A stretch of DNA of 61,009 bases, taken from NCBI GenBank assembly GCA_934754505.1, contig CAKVIE010000012.1:1-61009 (forward strand), given 5' to 3'. Shown here piece by piece: positions 27,529-36,142 of the stretch; position 1 is the first letter of the stretch; every line of letters begins with the position of its first letter. The position numbers and the translations under genes are program-made. The DNA comes from an uncultured Candidatus Melainabacteria bacterium. Its GTDB lineage: Bacteria > Cyanobacteriota > Vampirovibrionia > Gastranaerophilales > Gastranaerophilaceae. Under the pieces are notes generated by a model. That model ran no database searches. It worked only from the letters and a program-made list of their open reading frames with translations, and was not told the origin of the DNA.

Positions 27529-27557
27529 TTGCAGATTTGAAAAAAGCCTGTTATATT
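27529..27557 (+). promoter_or_regulatory. Sigma-70 promoter candidate for the phage-like cluster
   Basis: TTGCAG, 17-bp spacer, TATATT, about 85 bp before the first phage-like gene at 27642, within the region divergent from the ECF operon. Confidence 0.55.
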
Positions 27558-27641
27558 GAAATCAGCCTTTGGTTTTTAAGTTTCACATAAGTCCTAAACA
27601 GGCGTGACAACTGACAAACAATTTATGAAGGAGGGGTTATA

Positions 27642-28040
27642 GTGTTGTTATGTTGTGGCAGACAGTTTTATGCTGCCGAAAAAATTATGTTGCCAAAAAG
27701 GGATAAACTTTACAGATGTCTTGAATTTGGTCATTGTCCGAATTGCGGTACAAGGGTTTCGAGGTTAATCGAACAGGATAAAAATTACGAGATTTTTATA
27801 AAAGAAAAACGTGGTGTTAAAGCGTTGCGAGCTTTTGAAAAAGCTGTTATGCAAAGAGAAAAGCACCTCAACGCAAATGCCTGCGGTACAAAATCAAACG
27901 AAAATTATTATTATGGCTGTTTCAAAAAAACAAACCGCTTTGACAGTCACAATCAGCCGATTTATTTGCAGCTAAAGAAAAATTTTAACAACAAAGCCGA
28001 ATTGATGGGCGAGGTTGTTACCTATTATTCAAAGATTTGA
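27642..28040 (+). CDS. Phage-type zinc-ribbon protein
   Basis: A 132-residue protein whose first 45 residues hold a CCG...CPNCG zinc-ribbon pattern, followed by a basic helical region. Not assignable to a known family. The GTG start is supported by a very strong ribosome binding site, AAGGAGGGG, six bases upstream. It ends eight bases before the small-terminase-like gene, so they are coupled. In many phages small zinc-finger proteins lie beside terS and may act in DNA recognition or late-gene control; this is inference. Confidence 0.65.
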   Translation: MLLCCGRQFYAAEKIMLPKRDKLYRCLEFGHCPNCGTRVSRLIEQDKNYEIFIKEKRGVKALRAFEKAVMQREKHLNANACGTKSNENYYYGCFKKTNRFDSHNQPIYLQLKKNFNNKAELMGEVVTYYSKI

Positions 28041-28047
28041 GGAATTT

Positions 28048-28461
28048 ATGCCTGAAAAAAAGAAAAAGTTACCTGTTACAAAAGCTCAATATAAAACTTT
28101 GGTTGATGACTGTTTGAATTTGATTTCGGAATATAAACTTTTATTCATAAATGATTTGATAGCACTTTTGCCGTTTTCCAAAAGTACTTTTTACGTTTAC
28201 GGACTTGATAAATCCGAAGCTGTTAAGGAAGCTATTGAAAATAACCGTTCATTGATAAAACAAAAATTGCGTGCAAAATGGTATGAAAGCACAACTCCGA
28301 CTTTGCAAATTGCACTTTATAAAATTCTTGCAACACCGGAAGAAAGAAAAGCAATGAGCAGCAGTTCAAAAGAAGCGAAAAATGATGGTATGTTTCCGCT
28401 TGAAATCCAAAAAGCCTACCTCGCAAGCCTCGAAAAAATGGCTGACGATGAGGAAGATTAA
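28048..28461 (+). CDS. Terminase small subunit-like protein
   Basis: A 137-residue protein with an N-terminal helix-turn-helix (YKTLVDDCLNLISEYKLLFI, NDLIALLPFSKSTFYVYGLD) and a C-terminal helical part (LKARWYESTTPTLQIALYKI-like) typical of small terminases of Bacteroidetes/Gram-positive siphoviruses, which recognise DNA for packaging and start TerL. The true start is ATG 28048 (MPEKKKK) with GAGGAA upstream. Unusually, it lies about 7.7 kb from terL, separated by the tail-tip genes. Confidence 0.7.
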   Translation: MPEKKKKLPVTKAQYKTLVDDCLNLISEYKLLFINDLIALLPFSKSTFYVYGLDKSEAVKEAIENNRSLIKQKLRAKWYESTTPTLQIALYKILATPEERKAMSSSSKEAKNDGMFPLEIQKAYLASLEKMADDEED

Positions 28462-29047
28462 AATATTTGCTTTAATTTTGAAGTATTCTGAATGGATTGC
28501 CACGGGCAACAAGTTGCCTTTCAGTTTAGCTAATCTGTCTTTATTTGAGAGTATTTGCACGATTTCCTCGCAATGACATTTGAAAATAAAGTCGTCATCA
28601 CGAGGAGCGGTGAGCGACGTGGTGATCCAGTAAAATTACAGATAATTTATAAAAAAATAAATCGAGCATATTGGAGAGAGTATTTGTTGTTTTCGAAGTT
28701 TGCGTTAAAAATTTTCAATGTTTGAGGACAAAGTCCGAGTTTTGAAATTTTAGCAAACGAGAAATTACAAACAAATAACGAGCGAAAATCAGCGAGAGGG
28801 TTTCTTTGTGCAATGTTTTTTGCGGTCAAAGAAATGTTGCGTTTGTTTGTATTTTGTAAATATTAGTTTCTGTTGGGTTGAAACCCAACCTACGGACTAA
28901 AATTAAAAAATATGTTTTTCTGGATTGCCACGGAAAACTACGTTTTCCTCGCAATGACATTTGAAAAATAAAACTTTAATTTAATCCCGTAAATTACCAA
29001 TTTTATAATTTTTTCACTATTCAAATCAAGTTAGCAATGAGGTAAAA
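28462..29047. repeat. Repeat island between packaging and tail-tip genes
   Basis: No gene. It contains GGATTGCCACGGGCAACAAG, GTCATCACGAGGAGCGG / CGTGGTGATCCAG, a full copy of the ~275-bp interspersed element (28591-28866), then GTTGGGTTGAAACCCAACC and another GCAATGAC palindrome. It divides the phage-like cluster. A small minus-strand frame inside the long element (28647-28829) is not preceded by a ribosome binding site. Confidence 0.88.
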
Positions 29048-30379
29048 ATGACTAAACCTGTTTTCGATATTGAATATCAGGCGGCATATACTTCTGCCGT
29101 TCAATTTCAAACCAAAATCAACGAAAAGCACACGGGCGGCGAACAACGTTACCCCGTTTGGACTTATCCGAAAAGAACTTTTACCTTGAAATTCGACAAA
29201 AATTTCAACGGACGTCAAACCCTCGAAAATTTTTACATCAATGTTTGCGGAAAAGAAGGTAAATTCCTTTTCAAATGGGACAAATCAAAAGGCGGTAACG
29301 ATAAAACTTACATCTGCCGTTTTGATGAGGACTCTTTTAAGCAAAATATCTATGATTACGGTTTTTCCGAAAGTGAAATTAAACTCGTAACTATTGATGA
29401 CAGTGAAATATCTTCCGTATCCGACTTCGATTTTTGGCACTCCGCCGAATGTGACTATTCACTTGAATTTGGTGAAATTGAAGATAGAATATTTTCCGCT
29501 CAAGATAATGTCAAAAATTATTGGTCTAAACCAAAACGAAAATGGAGTCTGCATTTTCAAAAAAATGCTGAAAATCGCAAAAAAATCGAGGATTTTTTCA
29601 CTGCAAAACGTGGCAGATTTCGCTCCTTTGACTGGGTTTGGGCAAAAGACCGAGGCGGTGACGGAAAAACTTATAATGTTCGCTTTGACACTGATGAACT
29701 TAATTTTGACATTTACGATTACGGATACAGTGAATTCACCATTGATATAAAAGAGGTTTTCAAAAACGAAAATCCTTTGAGTGAAGTTGAAAAAGACGAA
29801 ATTATTCCGAGAAAACTGCTTAAAATCGAGCTTGAAGGCGGTTCTGTTTATATTCTTGACAACGAAACTCTCGAAAGCATTGAATACAACGGCGAAACTT
29901 ATCTCGGAGCACCTTTAAATCACGGAATAATTACAAATGACGATAATTCTGCTGTCAACAAGCTTGATATTGAGCTTTCAAACGTAAGTCTTGCCATAAG
30001 CGGTATTATTGCAAATCGTGGTGATGTCATAACAGGTGCTTTTGCGGTTTTAACATTGGTTTTTCTCAATGTGAATACAAATGAGCTGATTTCGGGTGTG
30101 CAAAAAGTTTTGTACAGCGGAAGATGCAATAACGTCAGTTTGGATTTTGAAAAAGCTGAAATGAACATAGAATCTGAACTTGGTGGCTATGACAAATTAG
30201 CTCCCGTAATAAAATATCGTCCGACTTGTCAAGTCAGACGGTTTAAGGATTGCCGCTGCGGTTACACAGGCAGTGAAAAAAGCTGTGACAGAACATTTTC
30301 AAGATGTCAGCAACTCGGTAACACCTTGAATTTTCGAGGTTTTCCGAGCTGTGTTTTGGAAACGGTAATAAAAGTATAG
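29048..30379 (+). CDS. Fused distal tail/hub protein (DUF2460-DUF2460-DUF2163)
   Basis: This 443-residue protein seems to join two proteins separate in Rhodobacter GTA (g12 and g13). Residues 1-120 and 122-245 are two diverged copies of a DUF2460-like distal tail domain (PKRTFTLKFDKNFNGRQTLE versus PKRKWSLHFQKNAENRKKIE; IYDYGFSE versus IYDYGYSE). Residues 260-443 resemble DUF2163 (BR0599-like): KLLKIELEGGSVYILDN, then a Cys-rich end with Cys at 394, 402, 404, 413, 420 and 435 ending FRGFPSC. In lambda gpL the matching region binds an iron-sulfur cluster. GAGG precedes the ATG. Confidence 0.8.
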   Translation: MTKPVFDIEYQAAYTSAVQFQTKINEKHTGGEQRYPVWTYPKRTFTLKFDKNFNGRQTLENFYINVCGKEGKFLFKWDKSKGGNDKTYICRFDEDSFKQNIYDYGFSESEIKLVTIDDSEISSVSDFDFWHSAECDYSLEFGEIEDRIFSAQDNVKNYWSKPKRKWSLHFQKNAENRKKIEDFFTAKRGRFRSFDWVWAKDRGGDGKTYNVRFDTDELNFDIYDYGYSEFTIDIKEVFKNENPLSEVEKDEIIPRKLLKIELEGGSVYILDNETLESIEYNGETYLGAPLNHGIITNDDNSAVNKLDIELSNVSLAISGIIANRGDVITGAFAVLTLVFLNVNTNELISGVQKVLYSGRCNNVSLDFEKAEMNIESELGGYDKLAPVIKYRPTCQVRRFKDCRCGYTGSEKSCDRTFSRCQQLGNTLNFRGFPSCVLETVIKV

Positions 30380-30389
30380 AGGTTTTTTT

Positions 30390-30764
30390 ATGAGAAAAAT
30401 TGAAGAATTGCTTGAACAAATCGGTCGTCCTTATGAAATGTTCAATGAGGACGGCACTTATCAAGGTTGTTTTTATCCTGTTCAATTTCTATACCCCGAC
30501 AAACCGAAATATAAAATGCGGTCAAATGATGATGATAAAAATTACTGGTGGGGTTGTGCGAAAATTCGTGAAAATTGCACCGAAATTGACATAAATGACA
30601 GATATGAAACGGGCGATATTATCGTAACAAGGTTCCGTGATGAACTCCACGTTGCGATATTTTGGGAATTTGGAAAAATAATCCACGTTTTCAGAGGTCA
30701 CGGTTTGCAAATCGGCAGGCTCAAAATGTTCAAAGAATACAAGGTTTTTCGTGTAAATAATTAG
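30390..30764 (+). CDS. NlpC/P60-like tail peptidase (GTA g14 position)
   Basis: A 124-residue protein in the place of g14 of Rhodobacter GTA. Cys27 (YQGCFYPVQF) and His87 (DELHVAIFW) followed by KIIHVFRG are spaced as in NlpC/P60 hydrolases, where DIIV precedes the His strand. Such enzymes cut peptidoglycan peptides at the tail tip during DNA entry. The family match is by pattern and position, not strong sequence identity. GAGG stands seven bases before the start, and the next gene follows after nine bases. Confidence 0.68.
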   Translation: MRKIEELLEQIGRPYEMFNEDGTYQGCFYPVQFLYPDKPKYKMRSNDDDKNYWWGCAKIRENCTEIDINDRYETGDIIVTRFRDELHVAIFWEFGKIIHVFRGHGLQIGRLKMFKEYKVFRVNN

Positions 30765-30773
30765 AGGTTCTCA

Positions 30774-33155
30774 ATGTCAATTTCATCGGTTTTATTTTCG
30801 GTGGGCTCAACCCTCGTAAAAGGTGCTTTTAATGCCATAAAAGGCGTCGCCTCCGGGGTTTCTAAATCTTTGGTTTCGAAATTTGTCTATGGCGGCATTA
30901 TGGCGGCTGCAGGCTTCTTAATGACCAAAAGCTCCTCAAGAACGGGCATGAGCGGCTCTCCGACTTACCAAAGTGCAAAATATACACAGACAAACCCTGA
31001 TTTGCCTTTGCCTATAATCTATGGAACGGTCAAAACAGCGGGTAATTTGATTTGGCAAAATTCGCAGGAAAGATTTTCTCAAAAGGTAATAGCTTTTTCA
31101 GAGGGCGAAATTACTGATTTTACTGACATCAGAGTAAATGATATTCCGATAGAGCAGATTGCAGGCTCGAAAATTGAAAAGTTTTTCGGCACTTCAACTC
31201 AAACGATTGCTACCGTTGTTTATGGTGCTTCTCAAGAGGATAAAGCCTCAAGAGTAGGTTCGCTGAAAAATGTTGCATATCTCGGTTTGACGGTGTTCAA
31301 TGATGAAAAAGTTTCGTCAAATTACAATCTTACGGCGGTAGTTAAAGGCAAAAAAGTCCGAGTTTATTCGACTCCGACTGCATACAGTGTTCAATACAGT
31401 GAAAACCCTGCTTGGATTTTGCTTGATTTTTTAACCTCTTATAACGGTTTAGGGCTTGCGTTGAATGATAATTCCGAAGTTGATGATTCTTTGATGACAA
31501 GTATTTTCGATATGAACAGCTTTTTAGAAGCGGCAGCGTATTGTGATGCTTTGGTTTACGGCAAGCCGAGATTTACGTTTAATATGATTTTTGATGCTCA
31601 AATGTCTGTCAGAACATTATTGGACGAAATTTACCGCTGTTGCCGAGGCGGTTTGTTTTTCAAAAACGGACTTCTTCAATTCAAAATTGACAAAGCCGAG
31701 CCGATTTCAAAAGTTTTTAAATCTGATGATATTTCAAACGAGGTTTTTAAAGCTGTCCCGAGTGAAGAACATTTCGATATACTAAAATGTGTTTATATCT
31801 CGCCAGACCACGAATGGCAAAAAGTTGAAGCCTTTGCCGAAATTCCCGAATACAGGACGGGCATGCCGACGGAAAATACCATTGAAATTTATTCTTGTAC
31901 GAATTTTAATCAAGCGAGCAGATTGGCTTGGTATTATTCAAACAGCAAGGTTTTACAGCCTTATTACGGAAGTTTTGATACAGATTATCGGGCTTTCGAT
32001 TTGGAAGTCGGTGATGTTATAAAATTTGACAGTATTTTAATGGGGATAAGCGGTTACAAGGTCAAAGTTACTCAAATAACCGACGACGGGGCAGGTACTT
32101 ATACCGTTAATTGGCAAACTTATGATGAAAGGCTTTATGCAGATACTTTGGGCAGTTTAGAGCCGAGAATGATTGTTTCCAAGCTGAATGATTTATATGT
32201 TTATCCGCCTGATGTTACGAATTTCAATGTTGTTCAATCGGGTGCGGAGTTTAATTTTATTTGGAACAAAATCGAAAATGTGACTTATGAAATTCGTCAG
32301 GGTACGGATTGGCAGACAGCGAAAGTCATTTCGACCAAAATTGCGGATAATTTTTATTCTTGTGAAGTTGATGCTTGCGGACTTCATACGTTTTTAATTA
32401 AAGCGTTTAACAAATATAATTACTCTAAAAATGCTACGGCTGATATGATTTCGGTTGACTATATTCCTGAGAGCAACATCGTTTTAAGTCAAAATGTTCT
32501 CACGCAAAAAGGTTCGTTTGAAAAAACTTATTTGTATCACGGTATTTTGAAACTTGCTATTGAAAACAAAAAATGGCAAAAACTTTTGGGAATGTGGAAT
32601 GATGTTGAGCTTGAAGAATATACTTCTCAAGGTCTTTGGGGTTCGGCTCTTTATTCTGACGGAAGTTTTGAAAGCGAAATTTTTGATTTGGGTAAAAGTT
32701 TCACAAGCACGGTTTCAATGACTTACGAAAATAAAGGTAAGGCAGAAATATTCTTTAAATTCGCAGATAGTTTGGAAAGCCTTGCAACTAAAGAGTTTAA
32801 AACCTTTATAAAAGGTGAATATACATTTAGATACTATCAGGTAAAAATTAATCTTATTCGAGATGATGACACAAACAGTCTTTGTTATCTGAAAAATATG
32901 ATTTTGACGATTGATGTTCCAGATAAGACGGCAACTTATTCGATTGTAGTAACAGATGCCCAAAACGGTTACGATTTGAATTATTCGGAAGTCGGATTTT
33001 ATGCAACCCCCGGAATTGTTGCGACGGTTACGGATTCGATATATTCCTATGCTTCAACCGCAAATAAAACTCCGTCATCTGCAAAAATTTATGCGATTTC
33101 AAATGACGGGGCTAAAACTACCGGCAAAATTGATGTACAACTTTTTGGTTATTAA
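30774..33155 (+). CDS. Tail tip attachment protein (gpJ/GTA g15-like)
   Basis: A 793-residue tail-tip protein. It begins with a Gly/Ala-rich hydrophobic segment (GGIMAAAGFLMTKSSS). PDLPLPIIYGTVKTAGNLIW follows, the characteristic start of gpJ-type proteins. Then come phage hub domains (IRVNDIPIEQIAG, NPAWILLDFLTSYNGLGL, ARLAW-like SRLAWYYSNSKVLQPYYGSF, DLEVGDVIKFDS) and a fibronectin-like region near residues 465-560. It fixes the tail to its receptor. It is shorter than g15 of Rhodobacter GTA. Order DUF2460/2163-peptidase-J is the conserved lambda/GTA tail-tip order. Confidence 0.88.
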   Translation: MSISSVLFSVGSTLVKGAFNAIKGVASGVSKSLVSKFVYGGIMAAAGFLMTKSSSRTGMSGSPTYQSAKYTQTNPDLPLPIIYGTVKTAGNLIWQNSQERFSQKVIAFSEGEITDFTDIRVNDIPIEQIAGSKIEKFFGTSTQTIATVVYGASQEDKASRVGSLKNVAYLGLTVFNDEKVSSNYNLTAVVKGKKVRVYSTPTAYSVQYSENPAWILLDFLTSYNGLGLALNDNSEVDDSLMTSIFDMNSFLEAAAYCDALVYGKPRFTFNMIFDAQMSVRTLLDEIYRCCRGGLFFKNGLLQFKIDKAEPISKVFKSDDISNEVFKAVPSEEHFDILKCVYISPDHEWQKVEAFAEIPEYRTGMPTENTIEIYSCTNFNQASRLAWYYSNSKVLQPYYGSFDTDYRAFDLEVGDVIKFDSILMGISGYKVKVTQITDDGAGTYTVNWQTYDERLYADTLGSLEPRMIVSKLNDLYVYPPDVTNFNVVQSGAEFNFIWNKIENVTYEIRQGTDWQTAKVISTKIADNFYSCEVDACGLHTFLIKAFNKYNYSKNATADMISVDYIPESNIVLSQNVLTQKGSFEKTYLYHGILKLAIENKKWQKLLGMWNDVELEEYTSQGLWGSALYSDGSFESEIFDLGKSFTSTVSMTYENKGKAEIFFKFADSLESLATKEFKTFIKGEYTFRYYQVKINLIRDDDTNSLCYLKNMILTIDVPDKTATYSIVVTDAQNGYDLNYSEVGFYATPGIVATVTDSIYSYASTANKTPSSAKIYAISNDGAKTTGKIDVQLFGY

Positions 33156-33172
33156 AATTTTAAGGAGAAAAA

Positions 33173-34573
33173 ATGTCAGAAAAATATAACTGGACGGATA
33201 ATCCGACGGAAGCTCAAATTTCGGCGTATAATCCCGATGTGCTTAATGATTGTTTAATGCATTTGAAATATAACAATCTTCCCGCAAAAACAAATGTTTT
33301 TTGTATAAATAGCGGTAATGTAAATATAAAAGGCGATGCTGATTTAATAGAATCTGAATTAAGTACGAATTTGGTTTTTGCAACAGCAGGAACTTATACG
33401 GTAAATATTCCGACAAGCGGAATTTATGATGTTGTTGCAATAGGCGGCGGAGCTGGCGGTGCTTGGGGTTACGATGTTTACGGAATAAGACATACCGCAT
33501 CGGGCGGCTCAGGGGCAGGTTTTGTCGGAAAAATCTATATTGCGGCAGGAACTTATACCGCTTACGTTGGTGCAGGCGGTGCTCCTGCGGGTAACGGCGG
33601 TTACGGCGGTGCAGGCGGAAATACCGAAATAGTTGGAGTAATTTCTGCAGGTGGCGGTGCAGCAGGTGCTTATGCAACTTGGGGTAATCAAACAGGTTCG
33701 GCAGGCGGTGTCATGTCGATTTCAACGTCCGTTGAAAGTTCGTCTTTGAATGTAAACGGAAATTCGGGAAGCGGTGCTTTAAATGCTGCAAGTGTAGGCG
33801 GAGCAAGCGTTTTGAACGGGTATGGAAAAGGCGGAGGTGCTGATCTTTCTGCTTCGTATTATGGTTCTGCAGGTTTTTTGTCTTTGACTTTTTCAGGACA
33901 AACTTACATAAATTACAAAATTGGTGGCAGTTATCCTGCCTTGCAAATAACTGATTTATTAGGAGAACAATTTGTTGTAAACGGATTAAATTCTGATGAT
34001 TCTCAGTATTTGACCGACGGCACATATCACAAATTTGTCGGAGCTGACGGAAGTTCCGAACTTATTAAAAACACAATTTACAGACAAGCACTCTCTCCTG
34101 CTGCAAATGCAGGTGATGTTTGGATTAATACTGCTTTGGAACCTTTTTCTGTCTTAAAATATAACGGTTCTTCTTGGGAAAGTTATGACAAAATTCCGCT
34201 TGGCGAAATAATTGTTTCAAACGGTGTTGTTTCTTCTTTTAAAACTTTTCCCTATAACCAAAACGGTTATAACGCAAATATGAGAAGTCCGCTTGGAAAG
34301 CCGTCGGGAAAAATTACGGATTTGCCAACGACTGCTTCAGGCGGAGCAGTAACGGCTCCATATAACGGATATATACAATTAGCGGCTCTTGCCTGCAATT
34401 CTCTGCAAATTTACAACAACTCAAGAACAGGTTTTTGGGACGCAGTCGCCAATCAAGCAGGAAATGCCGCAAGTGTTTGTATCCCTTGCCAAGAAGGCGA
34501 TGTTATTCAAATTTACTACGAAATATCAACTCCACGTTGGTTCAGATGTTATGCAGATGAGGGGGCTATCTGA
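33173..34573 (+). CDS. Tail fibre/adhesin with glycine-rich domain
   Basis: A 466-residue protein. Residues 1-60 are a putative tail-binding part. Residues 85-240 are glycine-rich (VVAIGGGAGGAWGYDVYG, GAGGAPAGNGGYGGAGG, GGGAAGAYA), as in phage receptor-binding adhesins whose poly-Gly loops vary. A C-terminal part (300-466) resembles fibre tip domains (AGDVWINTALEPFSVLKYNG). It probably binds the cell surface. AAGGAG precedes the start; its stop overlaps the next ATG (TGATG). Glycine codons here raise local GC compared with neighbours. Confidence 0.82.
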   Translation: MSEKYNWTDNPTEAQISAYNPDVLNDCLMHLKYNNLPAKTNVFCINSGNVNIKGDADLIESELSTNLVFATAGTYTVNIPTSGIYDVVAIGGGAGGAWGYDVYGIRHTASGGSGAGFVGKIYIAAGTYTAYVGAGGAPAGNGGYGGAGGNTEIVGVISAGGGAAGAYATWGNQTGSAGGVMSISTSVESSSLNVNGNSGSGALNAASVGGASVLNGYGKGGGADLSASYYGSAGFLSLTFSGQTYINYKIGGSYPALQITDLLGEQFVVNGLNSDDSQYLTDGTYHKFVGADGSSELIKNTIYRQALSPAANAGDVWINTALEPFSVLKYNGSSWESYDKIPLGEIIVSNGVVSSFKTFPYNQNGYNANMRSPLGKPSGKITDLPTTASGGAVTAPYNGYIQLAALACNSLQIYNNSRTGFWDAVANQAGNAASVCIPCQEGDVIQIYYEISTPRWFRCYADEGAI

Positions 34574-35079
34574 TGTACTTAATTAAACAAAATGATTTAA
34601 TCGCTTATGCGGTCGCAACTCAAGACGAACTCGAAGAAATTAAGGTTTGTATGCCTTTTACCGAAATTGTCGAAACAGACGAAAATTATATTCTTTTAAA
34701 TGGTGCTTTCGTCACGGAAACAGAGGCTTTGCAGGCTAAAAAAACCGAAAAACAAGCCGAAAATACAATCAAAGCTAAACAAGCCGTCGAAAACGGGCAT
34801 GTTGTGTTTAAAAATGCACAGTTTGAAACAAACGCACAAACGGTGGGTGATTTGACCGCAACAATGCTTTTGATGCAGGCAAGCGGACTTGAAACGTATT
34901 CTTGGCTTTCAAAAGATGATTTGGCGGTAGAGCTTACGGTGGAAGATTTCGGCACTTTGGGCGGTTTGATTGCGGAATATAAAAACACGATTTGGCAAGA
35001 AAAATATATTGCGTTCAAAACCCAAATCGAACAAGCTGAAACTCTTGCAGAGCTTGAGGAAATTGAAATTGAATACTAA
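34573..35079 (+). CDS. Fibre-associated protein (DUF4376-like)
   Basis: A 168-residue protein. Its second half (YKNTIWQEKYIAFKTQIEQA preceded by MLLMQASGLETYSWLSKDD) resembles DUF4376, common at the ends of phage fibre genes. A coiled-coil stretch rich in Lys/Glu/Gln (EALQAKKTEKQAENTIKAKQ) lies at residues 54-75. It may be a fibre chaperone or an accessory fibre part. Start overlaps the previous stop by one base. Confidence 0.65.
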   Translation: MYLIKQNDLIAYAVATQDELEEIKVCMPFTEIVETDENYILLNGAFVTETEALQAKKTEKQAENTIKAKQAVENGHVVFKNAQFETNAQTVGDLTATMLLMQASGLETYSWLSKDDLAVELTVEDFGTLGGLIAEYKNTIWQEKYIAFKTQIEQAETLAELEEIEIEY

Positions 35080-35236
35080 AAATTGTACAAATTGCCAATT
35101 TGAATACAAAGAGGTTTGTTGCAACGATAAAAGCGATAAATGTTGCGAATTCGTCGGCAAAAAAGATGTTTGCGAACTTTGGAAAGGATATAAAAATGGA
35201 AGTTTTGACATATCGAGAAGCAGCGAAGATGTTTAA
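35069..35236 (+). CDS. Small Cys-rich protein, TTG start
   Basis: A 55-residue protein beginning NTKNCTNCQFEYKEVCCNDK and continuing KCCEFVGKKDVCELWKGY, with seven Cys residues suggesting metal binding. The TTG at 35069 overlaps the end of the previous gene; GAGGA lies eight bases upstream. An in-frame TTG at 35063 is an alternative. The reading overlaps the next start by 41 bases. Not recognised; moderate confidence that it is expressed. Confidence 0.5.
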   Translation: MNTKNCTNCQFEYKEVCCNDKSDKCCEFVGKKDVCELWKGYKNGSFDISRSSEDV

Positions 35237-35417
35237 AATGCCGTATTCGACGTTTTTGGTCAAAACTTCACGTTCGGAATTTGCAAAATTTCGGGTTAAA
35301 GAAACCCGTCAATACAGGCGGAAATGCAGAGGCAAAACGACAGCGGTTTACAGGCTTGTAAACTGTTTTAGGGTAGATGAGGAATTTAAAAAATTAATGA
35401 AAGGATTTTTAGAATGA
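35196..35417 (+). CDS. Small HTH (excisionase-like) protein
   Basis: A 73-residue basic protein. TYREAAKMFKMPYSTFLVKT (residues 5-24) looks like a helix-turn-helix of the excisionase/MerR-like type, followed by a wing (FRVKETRQYRRKCRGKTTAV). I choose ATG 35196 because AAAGGA stands just upstream. It could regulate the cluster. Its stop codon overlaps the next ATG (ATGA), so translation is coupled. Confidence 0.6.
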   Translation: MEVLTYREAAKMFKMPYSTFLVKTSRSEFAKFRVKETRQYRRKCRGKTTAVYRLVNCFRVDEEFKKLMKGFLE

Positions 35418-35572
35418 CAAAATTTGTTGAGATTTTGAATTTTATCAAAGAAATTATTACAGACGAAGCGAAAATGATGAAATTCCGTGAAATAGTTGCG
35501 GATATTAAGGAATTAATTTCGGACGTTAAAGACGTTTCTAATTTCTTTAGAAAAGATGAAAACTTTTCATAA
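35414..35572 (+). CDS. Short amphipathic-helix protein, hypothetical
   Basis: A 52-residue ORF beginning MTKFVEILNFIKEIITDEAK, with heptad-like hydrophobic spacing throughout (FREIVADIKELISDVKDVSN). It starts inside the ATGA overlap with the HTH gene, and AAGGATTTTT lies upstream. It ends immediately before a repeat island. It may be a small regulatory or membrane-active peptide. Confidence 0.5.
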   Translation: MTKFVEILNFIKEIITDEAKMMKFREIVADIKELISDVKDVSNFFRKDENFS

Positions 35573-36142
35573 TGACTGCGACGTTGTATGTCATCACGTG
35601 GCAAAGCCTCTCGCAATGACGTGTTTTTCAGGATTGCCACGGGCAAGAAGTTTTTCTGTTGGGTTGAAACCCAACCTACGGACTGCAACGTGATATGTCA
35701 TCACGAGGAGCGAAGTAAATTTAAAACAGTGAGCGACGTGGTGATCCAGTGATTTTTTATATTTTATAAATATTTGCTTTTCTTTGTACCCATTCTTTTT
35801 CTTTTCTTTTTCGATGAGAAAAGAAAAAGAACGTGTACCCCCAGAAAAAGAAAAGACACGACCACTGCCGTGGGGGCTGAATTCGTTTCACTCATAGACA
35901 AAACTTCGTTTTGTTTATTATTTTCAGGATTGCCACGGGCAACAAGTTGCCTCTCAGTTTAGTTAATCTGCTTTTATTCACAAGTTTTGGTTTTAATTTT
36001 GAAATATTCTGAATGGATTGCCACGGAAAACTATGTTTTCCTCGCAATGACGGTTATCACGAGGCAAAGTCTTTCGCAATGACATTTTTTCTCATTTTGC
36101 AAGGACATAAAATATAATATTTCTCACATTTACGAGGTTTTT
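35573..36142. repeat. Repeat island before terL
   Basis: No gene. It holds GTGGCAAAGCC / GCAATGACG palindromes, TTTTTCTGTTGGGTTGAAAC and CCAACCTACGG (end of the MITE-like family), GTCATCACGAGGAGCG ... CGACGTGGTGATCCAG, and a TTTGTACCCATTC / AACGTGTACCC palindrome flanking TTCTTTTTCTTTTC (35785-35860, second copy at 44929-45000), then more GGATTGCCACG repeats. The terL ribosome binding site (ACGAGG) follows. Confidence 0.88.

Noticed and set aside
28647..28829. 60-residue ORF within the long interspersed repeat
   Set aside because: Other copies of the same repeat break the frame, and there is no ribosome binding site; treated as non-coding.
33243..33677. Arg/His/Leu-rich ORF antisense to the fibre gene
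   Set aside because: It is a mirror of the glycine-rich fibre coding sequence; composition is typical of antisense GGN codons.
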